Positions 8,664 to 17,090 of a stretch of 25,630 nt of DNA are shown piece after piece. The DNA is from Bacillota bacterium (lineage in GTDB: Bacteria > Bacillota > Clostridia > Lachnospirales > Lachnospiraceae): positions 1 to 25,630 of the forward strand of contig JAEWHR010000005.1 of the NCBI GenBank assembly GCA_023387655.1, written 5' to 3'. Positions within the stretch are counted from its first letter, which is position 1, and each line of letters begins with the position of its first letter. Under the pieces are notes generated by a model. The model was not told where the DNA came from. It did no database searches and saw nothing but the letters and a program-made list of their open reading frames with translations. A program made the translations under genes and the position numbers.

Positions 8664-8690
8664 TATTATTCCTCCCATATTCAAGTCAAC

Positions 8691-8709
8691 AAATACGATT
8701 TACGTATTT
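8691..8709. promoter_or_regulatory. 19-bp dyad in the leader of the glycosidase gene
   Basis: AAATACG (8691-8697) and CGTATTT (8703-8709) are exact reverse complements around the 5-nt centre ATTTA. It lies between the promoter and the ribosome binding site and could be a second operator. Confidence 0.4.
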
Positions 8710-8731
8710 CACTAGTAGCTCAACTACACCT

Positions 8732-8760
8732 ATTATAAAACAAACGTTCGTAATACTCAA
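8732..8760 (-). promoter_or_regulatory. Sigma-A promoter of the glycosidase/exporter operon with operator in the spacer
   Basis: On the minus strand TTGAGT (8755-8760), 17 nt, TATAAT (8732-8737). Inside the spacer ACAAACGTTCGT (8740-8751, plus strand) is an almost perfect dyad centred on CG, as in LacI-family operators. Binding there would block RNA polymerase, so sugar-induced derepression is the simplest reading. Confidence 0.7.
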
Positions 8761-8909
8761 ATTAAACTAAGATTAGAATCCACTAAAATATTCTAAGTAA
8801 TAATTAAGAACATAATAATAAAAATCATATTATGAAAGAAATAAGACCAATAGATTTAAATCTTTTAATAAGAACACAAGGGCTAAAGATTAAATCAACT
8901 TCATCCCAT

Positions 8910-8946
8910 AAAAATACCCAAAAAGAACCTTTTGTCTTTTTGGGTA
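8910..8946 (-). terminator. Rho-independent terminator of the CmpB/chemoreceptor operon
   Basis: TACCCAAAAAG (8915-8925) and CTTTTTGGGTA (8936-8946) pair over 11 bp, and the minus strand continues with TTTTT. It lies about 215 bp after the chemoreceptor stop codon, so the intervening tandem repeats should be transcribed as 3' untranslated RNA. Nothing else gene-like was found between 8761 and 8914. Confidence 0.7.
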
Positions 8947-8974
8947 CATTCTACTTATCCTATCCAAATTACGA

Positions 8975-9159
8975 ATCTGATACAATCAATAATGAAGTAT
9001 AAATCGTAGATATCTTATACAATCAATAACAAAGTATAAATCCTAAGTATCTGATACAATCAATAACAAAGTATAAATCCTAGGTATCTTATACAATCTG
9101 TAACTAAGTATAAATCCAAGATATCTCATATAAACTGTAACTTAGTATAGATCCAAGGT
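8975..9159. repeat. Tandem repeat, five copies of a 37-bp unit
   Basis: Units begin at 8975, 9012, 9049, 9086 and 9123, each starting ATCT-N-ATA-N-AA and containing a GTATA-x-ATC core. Units 2 and 3 differ at only two positions, while units 4 and 5 are more diverged. The copies abut without spacers and end at the stop codon region of the chemoreceptor gene (9163). The period is not a multiple of three and no frame stays open. It is a minisatellite-like block in the 3' untranslated region. Confidence 0.9.
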
Positions 9160-9162
9160 TTC

Positions 9163-10428
9163 TTATTCTGATGAATCCTCGTAAAGTTCAAACTGATCAA
9201 GCATTTGTTTTAAATGTACTGCCTCTTTGGTTAAAGCCTCAGACATCATAGCACTGGAAGTTGCTGCCGCTTTATTTTCATCCACCACAATTGCAATTTG
9301 TTCCACCGCTTCTGCAAATTGCTGTAAAAGATTGCTTTGGGATTGAGAGCTATCTGTAATATCATCCATGATTTTAGTAATGTCATTTGCTACGCTTGCC
9401 ACCTCATTGGATGATTTAGCCGATTCATTGGCAAGTTTCACACCGTTCTCAACCGCCTCGATTGTATTTTCAATTAATTGAGAAGTTACTTTAACTGCAT
9501 TTACGCTCTGATTTGCTAAATTACCAATTTCACCTGCAACAACTGCAAATCCTCTACCCATATCACCTGCCCTTGCTGCTTCAATGGCTGCATTTAAAGA
9601 GAGTAAATTTGTCTGACTTGCAATGCCTTCAATGGTTTTAATAATGTTTACAATTTCATTAGAAGAAGTTCGTATATCCTCCATTGCACCTAACAGTTGC
9701 TTCATATTCACGTTATTTATTGTCACAGTATCTGCCATATTGGTTGTCTTGCTTTTTGCATCTAAGGCACCTTCTGCATTTGTACTAACCTGAGCTGTGA
9801 TCTCCTGAATGGAAGCAGTCAATTCTTCAATTGTTGCAGCTTCCTCGGTCGTTCCATTGGAAACTTGTATTGCAGTGACTTGCATATTCTCTGCCTCTTT
9901 AGCAACCTTATCAGAGGAGACATTAATTTCCTTTAAAGTACGGTTTAGGGAAGAAGAAATCCCAACTAAGGCCTCTTTTATAATTAAAAACTGTCCATCA
10001 TATGCTTGATGGAGCTCTAATTCCATCTTTCCTTCAGCCATCTTATTTAGAACATCTGCAATTTCATCAATGTAAGACTGATATGTATTTAATTGAACCA
10101 ATGTTTTCTCCATCGCTAATGCAAAATCACCGAATTCATCCTTTGTCTTAACACTATCATCTACAACAACTGATAAATTACCTTCTGCGACTTCGACCAT
10201 GATTGATTTTAAACTCTTAATTTCCGCAAGAATAGAAAATGAAATAAGTTTCGTATACATAAAACCTGCAATTGCAGCTAAGATGAAAATTACAACCTTT
10301 AAGATAATATTATCATTTATAAAAGATATGAATAACATCATAATCAAAAATAGTACTGCCAATGTAGCCAAAGAAGCTACCCTTAATCTGATTCTTATAT
10401 TTTTTAACTTTTCTAACAAGTATTTCAT
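9163..10428 (-). CDS. Methyl-accepting chemotaxis protein without extracellular sensor domain
   Basis: 421 residues from the chosen start. Two adjacent transmembrane helices (about 17-37 and 41-65) are joined by only a few residues, so there is no ligand-binding domain outside the cell. HAMP-like segments follow (about 60-115 and 125-165), then the helical signalling domain, with the conserved hairpin tip at about 267-301 (SQTNLLSLNAAIEAARAG, then GRGFAVVAGEI) that contacts CheA/CheW. No C-terminal receptor pentapeptide is seen. The longest frame starts with GTG at 10431; the ATG at 10426-10428 has GGAGG 5 nt upstream and is preferred. That ATG overlaps the stop of the CmpB-domain gene as TGATG, so the two are coupled and the CmpB protein may be its sensor partner. 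Confidence 0.92.
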   Translation of the reverse strand: MKYLLEKLKNIRIRLRVASLATLAVLFLIMMLFISFINDNIILKVVIFILAAIAGFMYTKLISFSILAEIKSLKSIMVEVAEGNLSVVVDDSVKTKDEFGDFALAMEKTLVQLNTYQSYIDEIADVLNKMAEGKMELELHQAYDGQFLIIKEALVGISSSLNRTLKEINVSSDKVAKEAENMQVTAIQVSNGTTEEAATIEELTASIQEITAQVSTNAEGALDAKSKTTNMADTVTINNVNMKQLLGAMEDIRTSSNEIVNIIKTIEGIASQTNLLSLNAAIEAARAGDMGRGFAVVAGEIGNLANQSVNAVKVTSQLIENTIEAVENGVKLANESAKSSNEVASVANDITKIMDDITDSSQSQSNLLQQFAEAVEQIAIVVDENKAAATSSAMMSEALTKEAVHLKQMLDQFELYEDSSE

Positions 10429-11420
10429 CACTTCCTCCTCTTTTTCTTAATCTTATCCTTAAAGTCTGCAAATACACCTTCTTTTCCAATCATTTTCATA
10501 TTTGGAAACGCCTTAAACATACGCTTATAAATGCTCTTTTGCAAATGTGTATTACCTGACTTGTTGTATATTTCCATAAAACGCTTTAACCTTTTTTCTA
10601 TATCAATGCGTAATTTTCTGCGCTCCATACTATCTTCAGAAACTTGTCTTTGTAGGTGCTTCTCATAGCTCTTATTTACAAGTCCTAATAATTCCTCCGC
10701 AAACTCTGCAACCTTACTATGAGTGAGGCGTCCTTTCAGCTCTTCTCTTCTTTCATACCGTTTTAATCCCATGGTATACTCGAATACTTCTTCTCTTAAG
10801 CGTTCTAGAACTTCCAGTTTCTTGTTTAGTTTTAATGTTACAGCTACTGTTAAAACAAAGTCAAAGCTCCCTACTGCAATAGCTGCAATTATAATATAAT
10901 CCCCGAATGGTCTTTCTATCTGTAGAAGTACATTATTTACTGCTGGTTGAATCAGATAAACCATAACAATGGACAACAATCCCCAAAACAAAGAGGATGG
11001 AAGGCTTATTCTACCTTTGATATTAAATGGATAATCACTATAGTCCCACCATTTTGCATGGAAGATTTTCTCCATTAGATAGGATGTAACATATTCTAAG
11101 ATAGAAGCAATTACCATTCCAAAAACAAAAACTTCAATGATATTCAGTGCATTTACTTGTTCTGCTAGTGATATAGTATACTCATTATAAAATGCCATAT
11201 AGATAAAGGTTGCACCAAATCCATAAATCGGTATGATAGGACCATTGAGAAAACCACGGTTTGTAAGAGTTCTCTTACGTACGCTCACTAGGGTACTTTC
11301 ATAAATCCAACCAAAAAAACTATATAAAAAGAAATTAGCCAGAACATCGTATATACTAATCCCTTTTACTGCCCAAAGAGACATAAAGGATGTTATTCCG
11401 ACCAGATAAAAACAAATCAT
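10428..11420 (-). CDS. CmpB-type putative ABC transporter family membrane protein (PF06541-like)
   Basis: 330-residue membrane protein. The first 200 residues hold about six helices and the hallmarks of the ABC_trans_CmpB family: FFGWIYES (35-42), NRGFLNGP (54-61), PIYGFG (64-69) and a WWDYSDYPFN-GRISL stretch (124-140). The last 130 residues are charged, helical and probably cytoplasmic. Despite the family name there is no ATPase nearby, so transport is unproven. The start is ATG with GAGG 7 nt upstream; its promoter is at 11509-11537. The stop TGA overlaps the chemoreceptor start, pointing to tight stoichiometric coupling. I infer a signal-input role for the partner receptor, which lacks its own sensor. 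Confidence 0.8.
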   Translation of the reverse strand: MICFYLVGITSFMSLWAVKGISIYDVLANFFLYSFFGWIYESTLVSVRKRTLTNRGFLNGPIIPIYGFGATFIYMAFYNEYTISLAEQVNALNIIEVFVFGMVIASILEYVTSYLMEKIFHAKWWDYSDYPFNIKGRISLPSSLFWGLLSIVMVYLIQPAVNNVLLQIERPFGDYIIIAAIAVGSFDFVLTVAVTLKLNKKLEVLERLREEVFEYTMGLKRYERREELKGRLTHSKVAEFAEELLGLVNKSYEKHLQRQVSEDSMERRKLRIDIEKRLKRFMEIYNKSGNTHLQKSIYKRMFKAFPNMKMIGKEGVFADFKDKIKKKRRK

Positions 11421-11508
11421 AATATCGCCTCGATTTCTTATACATTAACTCTTTTCTAATCCCTTTTCATATGAAACTATTTCTTCCAAGTTCCAACGAT
11501 TCATTGCT

Positions 11509-11537
11509 ATTATAGTATAATCATTCGAAAATGTCAC
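11509..11537 (-). promoter_or_regulatory. Sigma-A promoter of the CmpB/chemoreceptor operon
   Basis: On the minus strand GTGACA (11532-11537), 17 nt, TATAAT (11509-11514). It faces left towards 11420, back to back with the promoter of the EAL gene. Confidence 0.7.
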
Positions 11538-11572
11538 GTTCTTCCGCTTTCAATGTCGCTTTTTGTTGAATA

Positions 11573-11601
11573 TTGTATTGTATGTAGGTTTGTGCTAAAA
11601 T
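11573..11601 (+). promoter_or_regulatory. Sigma-A promoter of the GGDEF/EAL gene
   Basis: TTGTAT (11573-11578), 17 nt, TAAAAT (11596-11601) with an extended TG-N just before the -10 box. Transcription would start near 11608, after the first in-frame ATG (11602), which decides for the internal start at 11647. Confidence 0.6.
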
Positions 11602-11646
11602 ATGGATTATAAATATAAAAATAAAAAAGAAAGGGCTAGCATTATT

Positions 11647-13011
11647 ATGAGTTTTGCTGAAGAAATAGAATCCACTTCTTCACCCATGCTTACAGAAGAA
11701 GGGAAAGAAGAATTATACCTGTATTCACTAAAAAAGATGGCAGAACAAAATGCTGCCTCTGCACGTTATAGTTTGACTGGTTTATATGGAAATAATGCTT
11801 TTTTTTATAAAGGAAATGAATGTTTAAGAACACATAAAGAAAAAAAATACGCGTTAATTCGTATGGACTTATATCGTTTTAAGACTGTGAATGAATTTTT
11901 TGGAAGAAGTCAAGGAGATGCCTTATTAAAACATATCGCAGATTGTTTCCGTGTTTATGAGTCTGAAAACACTGTAGTTGGTCATCTACGTGCAGATATA
12001 TTTGCATTATGTACCCCTTATCAAAAAACAGATGATATAATTAAAATCGTATCATCACTAGCAGAAAAGATAACTGCATATCCTATTTCCTGTAAGTTAC
12101 TTCCCGCCTTTGGGATTTGTATCTCAGAATATGGTATGGACATCAGTTTATTAAGTGATTATGCTAATTTAGCATTACAAACAATAAAAGGTAAAGTATT
12201 TTCCTTTTACTCCTTTTATGACAACGATCTTAGAACATCACTACTGTTAGAAAAAAAGATTGAAAATGAGATTACTACTGCTATAATGGAAAGACAATTA
12301 GAAGTACATATACAGCCAAAAATTAATATGAAAACAGGTAACCTAATTGGCGGAGAAGCATTGTTACGTTGGAAACACCCTCTCGAAGGTTACTTATATC
12401 CAAATCTCTATATTCCAGTACTTGAAAAAAGCGGTTATATTATTGATGTCGATATCTATGTTTGGACAGAAGTCTTTCATTTCCTACGAAAACTAATTGA
12501 TCAAGGCATTGAACCCCTTCCTATTTCCGTCAACGTTTCAAGGCTTCATGAATATCAAAAAGATTTTGTGGAAGTGTTATGTCGCTTATCAAAAGAATAC
12601 GAGATATCCCCACGCTTGATAACCTTAGAAATTACAGAAAGTGCTTTAGCCGAAAACTCCTCTTATTTGTTTCACTGTATGAGAATGTTACAGGAAAAGG
12701 GATTTTCTTTTTCTATGGATGATTTTGGTTCTGGATACAGCTCCTTGAATATGCTAAAGGACCAACCTCTGGATGAAGTTAAAATTGACCGAACATTTCT
12801 AAGTAATTTAGGGAGTTCAAAAGGTCGTACCGTGATTCGTCACATCATCTCGATGCTAGCAGAATTAGGGATTGATATGATTGCAGAAGGTGTAGAAACA
12901 AAAGAACAAGAAAAGTTCTTAATAGAATGTGGCTGTCATAAGGCACAAGGTTATCTTTATTACAAGCCAATGCCTTTATCAGAATTTAAGAAGATTCTAT
13001 CCTTAAGATAA
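11647..13011 (+). CDS. Cyclic di-GMP phosphodiesterase (degenerate GGDEF, intact EAL)
   Basis: 454 residues from the chosen ATG; the frame is open from 11602, but the predicted promoter would start transcription downstream of that codon. Residues about 40-195 form a GGDEF fold whose signature is degraded to RADIF (115-119), so no cyclase activity is expected. Residues about 205-454 form an EAL domain with the expected catalytic and metal residues: E237 (EALLR), N296, E328, D358 and D359 (DDFGSGYSSL), K379, E414 and Q434. It should hydrolyse c-di-GMP to pGpG in the cytosol; no membrane helix is seen. It is divergent from a CmpB/chemoreceptor operon, suggesting a shared role in motility or surface behaviour. 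A weak AAAGGG lies 11 nt before the ATG. Confidence 0.9.
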   Translation: MSFAEEIESTSSPMLTEEGKEELYLYSLKKMAEQNAASARYSLTGLYGNNAFFYKGNECLRTHKEKKYALIRMDLYRFKTVNEFFGRSQGDALLKHIADCFRVYESENTVVGHLRADIFALCTPYQKTDDIIKIVSSLAEKITAYPISCKLLPAFGICISEYGMDISLLSDYANLALQTIKGKVFSFYSFYDNDLRTSLLLEKKIENEITTAIMERQLEVHIQPKINMKTGNLIGGEALLRWKHPLEGYLYPNLYIPVLEKSGYIIDVDIYVWTEVFHFLRKLIDQGIEPLPISVNVSRLHEYQKDFVEVLCRLSKEYEISPRLITLEITESALAENSSYLFHCMRMLQEKGFSFSMDDFGSGYSSLNMLKDQPLDEVKIDRTFLSNLGSSKGRTVIRHIISMLAELGIDMIAEGVETKEQEKFLIECGCHKAQGYLYYKPMPLSEFKKILSLR

Positions 13012-13082
13012 TAGAGTAAAACAAGCCATGTTGTAACGTTAGTAGTATTAATATATAATGTATTCAATGTGAGAGGAATGAT

Positions 13083-13139
13083 AAAACTATCAAAAATCCA
13101 ATAAGTATTAAACCCTTATTGGATTTTTGATAGTTTTTT
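13083..13139 (+). terminator. Strong rho-independent terminator of the EAL gene
   Basis: A 23-bp perfect stem, 13083-13105 with 13115-13137, a 9-nt loop and a run of T ending at 13139. It separates the EAL gene from the converging aldo/keto reductase gene. Confidence 0.9.
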
Positions 13140-13140
13140 G

Positions 13141-13208
13141 TTTTTATTATGTTTTTGTTTTTATTATGTTTTTGCTCTTATTATGTTTTTGCTCTTATTC
13201 TATTTTTC
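13141..13208. repeat. Tandem repeat, four copies of a 17-bp T-rich unit
   Basis: TTTTTATTATGTTTTTG occurs twice exactly (13141-13157, 13158-13174), then once with CTC at the start (13175-13191), and a fourth copy is more diverged (13192-13208). It lies directly after the terminator in the convergent spacer and encodes nothing. Confidence 0.85.
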
Positions 13209-13259
13209 TTTCTTGTTATTTTTTCTATATTTATCTTAAAGCTTTTTTGTCAATTTTAT

Positions 13260-14231
13260 CTATTTAAAATAACTAATCCGATGTTTCATTAATTCCTTCC
13301 CAATTTCATCACATTGTAGCTTTAATTCCTCGCTAAGCCCTTCCCCTTGAAGCGCTTCTATATTTTGCTCTAGCTGAGAAAGTTTACTTACTCCGCATAT
13401 AATGGAATCTACGTAAGTATGTGCTAAACACCATTTTAAAGAAAGAGATAATAAAGACATATTATGTTGTTTCGCTAATGAGGAAAGTTTGCTTACTGCT
13501 TCAAAATTTTCTGGTCTCCAATAGCGGTCCATGTAGTTTTTCTTAAGTTCAAATCGTGTATTCTTCATTGGAGCATTTACATCTAAGTACTTCCCTGTTA
13601 AGAAACCACCCGCAATTGGATTATAAACAGTCATACCTAAATGATGTTTTTGTAGGCATGGCACCAACTCATGTTCTACTTCTCTTGTAATAACATTATA
13701 CATGTTCTGAGTCACAATTGGCGGAATTAAATTCCGTTTATCCGCAGTCCATAACATTTCACTAAGTTGCCAAGCTGGATAATTGCTAATGCCAATATAT
13801 CTAACCTTACCGCTTCGTACTAAGGTAGTCATCGTATCAAAGGTTTCTAAGAAATCAACCTCACCATCCATAGCATGAAGATAATAAATATCAAGATAAT
13901 CAGTTTGAAGTCTCTTTAAGCTCTCCTCGATTTGTTTCACGATATGCCTGCGATTTAGCCCTCGATCATTTATATCCTCACCAGTTTTAAAACATACTTT
14001 AGATGCTAGTATAATATCCTCGCGTCGCCCCTTTAAAGCCTTCCCTATAATACGTTCACTTTCACCTTGATTGTAAGCATCTGCAGTATCGATAAAATTC
14101 ACTCCATGTGATAATGCATAATCGATAATCTCCAAACTCTCTCTTTCAGAAGTTTGTGCACCAAATGTCATCGTGCCAAGGCATAACTCTGAGACTTTTA
14201 TTCCGGTTGCATTCATTTTTCTATATTTCAT
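13260..14231 (-). CDS. Aldo/keto reductase
   Basis: 323-residue NADPH-dependent oxidoreductase of the (beta/alpha)8 barrel family, acting in the cytosol on carbonyl compounds. The catalytic tetrad is visible as D48 and Y53 (FIDTADAYNQGESE), K78 (ASKV) and H119 (YYLHAMD). ISNYPAWQ and the NADP-binding GVSKLSQLEQN stretch near the C-terminus support the family. The open frame starts with GTG at 14246, but the ATG at 14229-14231 has GGAGG 8 nt upstream and matches the usual start (MKYRK-G-SEL). It follows the Gfo/Idh/MocA gene with about 100 bp between, so both may belong to one sugar or polyol pathway. The substrate is not visible. Confidence 0.92.
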   Translation of the reverse strand: MKYRKMNATGIKVSELCLGTMTFGAQTSERESLEIIDYALSHGVNFIDTADAYNQGESERIIGKALKGRREDIILASKVCFKTGEDINDRGLNRRHIVKQIEESLKRLQTDYLDIYYLHAMDGEVDFLETFDTMTTLVRSGKVRYIGISNYPAWQLSEMLWTADKRNLIPPIVTQNMYNVITREVEHELVPCLQKHHLGMTVYNPIAGGFLTGKYLDVNAPMKNTRFELKKNYMDRYWRPENFEAVSKLSSLAKQHNMSLLSLSLKWCLAHTYVDSIICGVSKLSQLEQNIEALQGEGLSEELKLQCDEIGKELMKHRISYFK

Positions 14232-14333
14232 TCGTGTGTCCTCCACCCAAACAATTTGATTTCTCTTACCTGTACTATCTCAATAGAATTTCTTCCACAT
14301 TTATATACATAGTTTAAATCTTACTTAAGCAAA

Positions 14334-15473
14334 CTAACGGAACGATTGAAAGTTCTCATTTTCAACTCTATGCTTTAATAGTTCCTCATACTGATAGCTG
14401 TCGATTGGTAAACTTACTCGTTCTCCTAAAAATGCAGAAAGGTAAGCAGCATTTGTTAACTCTAATGCTTTTGTACCCTCTTCTCCAGGAGCAATAAGAG
14501 GTTTTCCCCGAAGAATTGCATCTCCAAAGTTTACAAGCATTTGTTCATATGACTCCTTTGGTTCGTTACATATATATAATTCCTTGGTTTGTTTAATCTC
14601 TTCTCTTGAATTTGTTTTAGCAGTTTTTCCATACTTTTGTGAATCCATACTATAGCTTGTAAGTTCAATTTCATTTCCATTTACTTGAATCCGACCTTTG
14701 GTTCCAACCATCGTTAAACTCTCTTCCCGCGGGATTTCACCAGTAGATAGGATAAAAGTTGCAGTCACTTTGTTTGAGTATTCCATAAGTAACGTTGCCT
14801 CATCATCCACTTGAAAAGAATTATATTTTCCAAATGGAATCGATGCATAAATAGTATGCGGCATTCCAAATAGCCATTGCCAGTAATCTAGGATATGTTG
14901 CCCTTGATTGATAAGAGCTCCTCCACCTTCCCCCTTCCAACTACTTCTCCAGTCACTGGAATGGTGATAATATTCTGTGCGATAATTTATGGTATTCACA
15001 AGTTGAATTCGCTTTAATTCTCCTAGAAATCCTTCTTCTAATAACTGCTTTACCTTTTTTAAAACGGGATAGGTTCGATTATGAAACATTATTGCATACT
15101 TACAACCGGATTCTTGCTGTGCCTGCTCCATCTTTTGTGCATCGAGTAATGAAATTCCTGCAGGTTTATCACAAAATACATGTTTCTTTAATTCAAATGC
15201 TCTTATGGCTAGTTCCGGATGTTGTTTATGGGGAGTTACAATTAATACAGCATCAAATTCTTCATGGTGTGTAAATAATTCTTCACTACTTTTATACAGT
15301 AAAACACTTTCATCTAGGTTTTGTTTAACCCAAGTTTGATTTTCCTTACTTCTACAGCAAACAGCTGTTAATAAAAGATTTGATATTTTCCCCTTATCTA
15401 ACATCATGGCATACTTTTTGCCCATACTACCAACGCCAATCAGTGCGATTCTTACCTTAGTACTCTGGTTCAT
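14334..15473 (-). CDS. Gfo/Idh/MocA family NAD(P)-dependent oxidoreductase
   Basis: 379 residues. The N-terminal Rossmann fold has GVGSMG (13-18), VTPHKQH and the family motif CDKP (K103). The C-terminal domain has GGGALINQGQHILD (183-196), with H193 and D196 as likely substrate or catalytic residues; the usual Asp of GGG-x-L-x-D is Asn here (N189). Members oxidise or epimerise sugars, inositols or related compounds. ATG start with GAGG 7 nt upstream. A terminator-like hairpin lies just upstream (15491-15531), between this gene and the amidase, so this gene and the aldo/keto reductase may be a separate unit or be attenuated. Confidence 0.9.
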   Translation of the reverse strand: MNQSTKVRIALIGVGSMGKKYAMMLDKGKISNLLLTAVCCRSKENQTWVKQNLDESVLLYKSSEELFTHHEEFDAVLIVTPHKQHPELAIRAFELKKHVFCDKPAGISLLDAQKMEQAQQESGCKYAIMFHNRTYPVLKKVKQLLEEGFLGELKRIQLVNTINYRTEYYHHSSDWRSSWKGEGGGALINQGQHILDYWQWLFGMPHTIYASIPFGKYNSFQVDDEATLLMEYSNKVTATFILSTGEIPREESLTMVGTKGRIQVNGNEIELTSYSMDSQKYGKTAKTNSREEIKQTKELYICNEPKESYEQMLVNFGDAILRGKPLIAPGEEGTKALELTNAAYLSAFLGERVSLPIDSYQYEELLKHRVENENFQSFR

Positions 15474-15490
15474 ATATTATCCTCATTTCT

Positions 15491-15531
15491 AAAAAATATG
15501 GCAATAGAGTTAGAAACTTCTCCACTGCCAT
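15491..15531 (-). terminator. Terminator or attenuator between amidase and Gfo/Idh genes
   Basis: On the minus strand ATGGCA (15526-15531) pairs with TGCCAT (15498-15503), with shorter inner pairing, and TTTTTT follows closely (15491-15496). A TATAAT at 15534-15539 with a poor -35 would place a transcription start at the hairpin base, so it could also act as a leader attenuator for the downstream oxidoreductase. Confidence 0.5.
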
Positions 15532-15620
15532 GAATTATATCGTATTCAAACAAGGGTTACCATATATTATTTATGCTATCGAAACCCAATTACAGATATT
15601 CTGCAACATCTAGTAAAAAT

Positions 15621-16976
15621 CTATTCCAAATACATTGGTGGTGAAACATAGCCTTCTAACACATTGGCCTCCATTGATAACGCAGTGCTTAGTAATCGTT
15701 CTTCGTCCACACCTGTAACGATAAATCCTTGCGGCATTCCTTTTTTATCTAGACCATGTGGTAATGAAATCGATGCATATCCAAGATAGTGGGACAGATT
15801 GTTTGGTCCACACATTATACAGGCATCGTAATTTTTCAGTTGATCCGTTACTTCATCGATTCGCCTTTTTCTATCCATCATAATTTCATGGTACCTTAAT
15901 TCGGTCATCTCCCCTGTGGTATTATGAAGTGCTTCAATAAGTATCGCCTGACCATAACGAAGTGCTTCTGTTTTGTGGCACTCATTATATTCTATCAATT
16001 GTTCTAGATTCTGTATATTGCTATTGGATTCTTTTAAATATTGATTTATTCCATATTTGAATTCATACATCATGATCTTTTTAAGATTCTCACTCGCCGG
16101 TAAACTCACATGGGTTATATTAGCACCTTGTTTCATAAGATCTTTCGTTATCTCATCTATGGTATTATTATATTCTTCTGATAATAATTTACGGTTCCAT
16201 ACATTCACCGCTATTTGCTTACCTCTCAGTGATTCAACCTTCCGTTGTTTTGGATATACATCTTTCATAACCTCATAAAGAAGTATGGCATCTTCCACAT
16301 TTCTTGTCATTGGACCAGCACTATCTAAGGTAAAAGAAATCGGTACAATACCCTTTTGACTTAGCGCTTGGTAAGGTGGTTTATAACCTACAATTCCATT
16401 TCTCATGGACGCTGCAACAATCGAATTTGAAGTATCTGTCCCTATAGCTCCCGCACATAGATTTGCTGACACTGCTACCGCAGAACCAGTACTTGAACCC
16501 CAAGGATTTTCATTCTTATCATAGGCACTAAGTACTTGTCCACCATAAGAACTATAGCCACCTGGCATATGATCTGACATAAAGTTTGCAAACTCCGTCA
16601 TATTAGTTTTACCATTTATAATTGCACCGTGCTTTTTTAAATTCTTGATCACTATGGCATCATTTGTGCACATATTATCTGATAATGCAATGCTTCCCGC
16701 AGTGGTAACCATTCCCCTTACATCGATATTATCCTTCACTAATAATGGGATACCATATAGACTTAGAGAATGAGATTGTTGATAGTTCTCACAAAGATTT
16801 CTTGCTACCAATAGTGAATCCTCGCAAAGACTACGCACACTATGGAACCCCTCACTCGTTTGGTCTAACTTAATAATTCGTTCTTCGTAAAACTTTAGTA
16901 AATCAGTAATATGCAAATCTCTTTTTGTTAGCTTATGAAGTAAATCCTTGATCCCATATTGCAGTAAATCTTCCAT
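15621..16976 (-). CDS. Amidase signature family hydrolase
   Basis: 451-residue Ser-cisSer-Lys amidase. The lysine is K81 (LLVKDNID), the cis-serine S161 (WGSSTGSAVA) and the nucleophile S185 (GTDTSNSIVAAS). The usual TDTGGS is TDTSNS here and the GGSSGGS loop is GSSTGS, a variant motif that might alter the oxyanion loop. LDSAGPMTRNVEDA and the late GLDKKGMPQGF stretch also fit the family. It is not a GatA: it is shorter and stands without gatB or gatC. The protein should hydrolyse a small amide in the cytosol; no signal peptide is seen. ATG start with AGAGGG just upstream. Confidence 0.88.
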   Translation of the reverse strand: MEDLLQYGIKDLLHKLTKRDLHITDLLKFYEERIIKLDQTSEGFHSVRSLCEDSLLVARNLCENYQQSHSLSLYGIPLLVKDNIDVRGMVTTAGSIALSDNMCTNDAIVIKNLKKHGAIINGKTNMTEFANFMSDHMPGGYSSYGGQVLSAYDKNENPWGSSTGSAVAVSANLCAGAIGTDTSNSIVAASMRNGIVGYKPPYQALSQKGIVPISFTLDSAGPMTRNVEDAILLYEVMKDVYPKQRKVESLRGKQIAVNVWNRKLLSEEYNNTIDEITKDLMKQGANITHVSLPASENLKKIMMYEFKYGINQYLKESNSNIQNLEQLIEYNECHKTEALRYGQAILIEALHNTTGEMTELRYHEIMMDRKRRIDEVTDQLKNYDACIMCGPNNLSHYLGYASISLPHGLDKKGMPQGFIVTGVDEERLLSTALSMEANVLEGYVSPPMYLE

Positions 16977-17090
16977 ACACCCTCTTTTCTGACACTATAG
17001 CGCCATTGTATACAAAAGCAACCTTATTTGCTCACTACTTTTACATTCTTTCTTATTATTATTATAATTAATCCATCCTTTTCCTGCAAG

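Noticed and set aside
8832..9002. 56-codon plus-strand open frame starting MKEIRPIDLN
   Set aside because: It has no ribosome binding site, runs through the terminator hairpin of the opposite operon and ends inside the tandem repeats.
8975..9159. CRISPR array
   Set aside because: The 37-bp units touch each other with no unique spacers, and no cas gene is present.
11538..11646. c-di-GMP riboswitch before the EAL gene
   Set aside because: The predicted leader is only about 40 nt and lacks the conserved GEMM sequence blocks.
15621..16976. GatA subunit of the tRNA amidotransferase
   Set aside because: No gatB or gatC is adjacent, and the serine loops differ from GatA.
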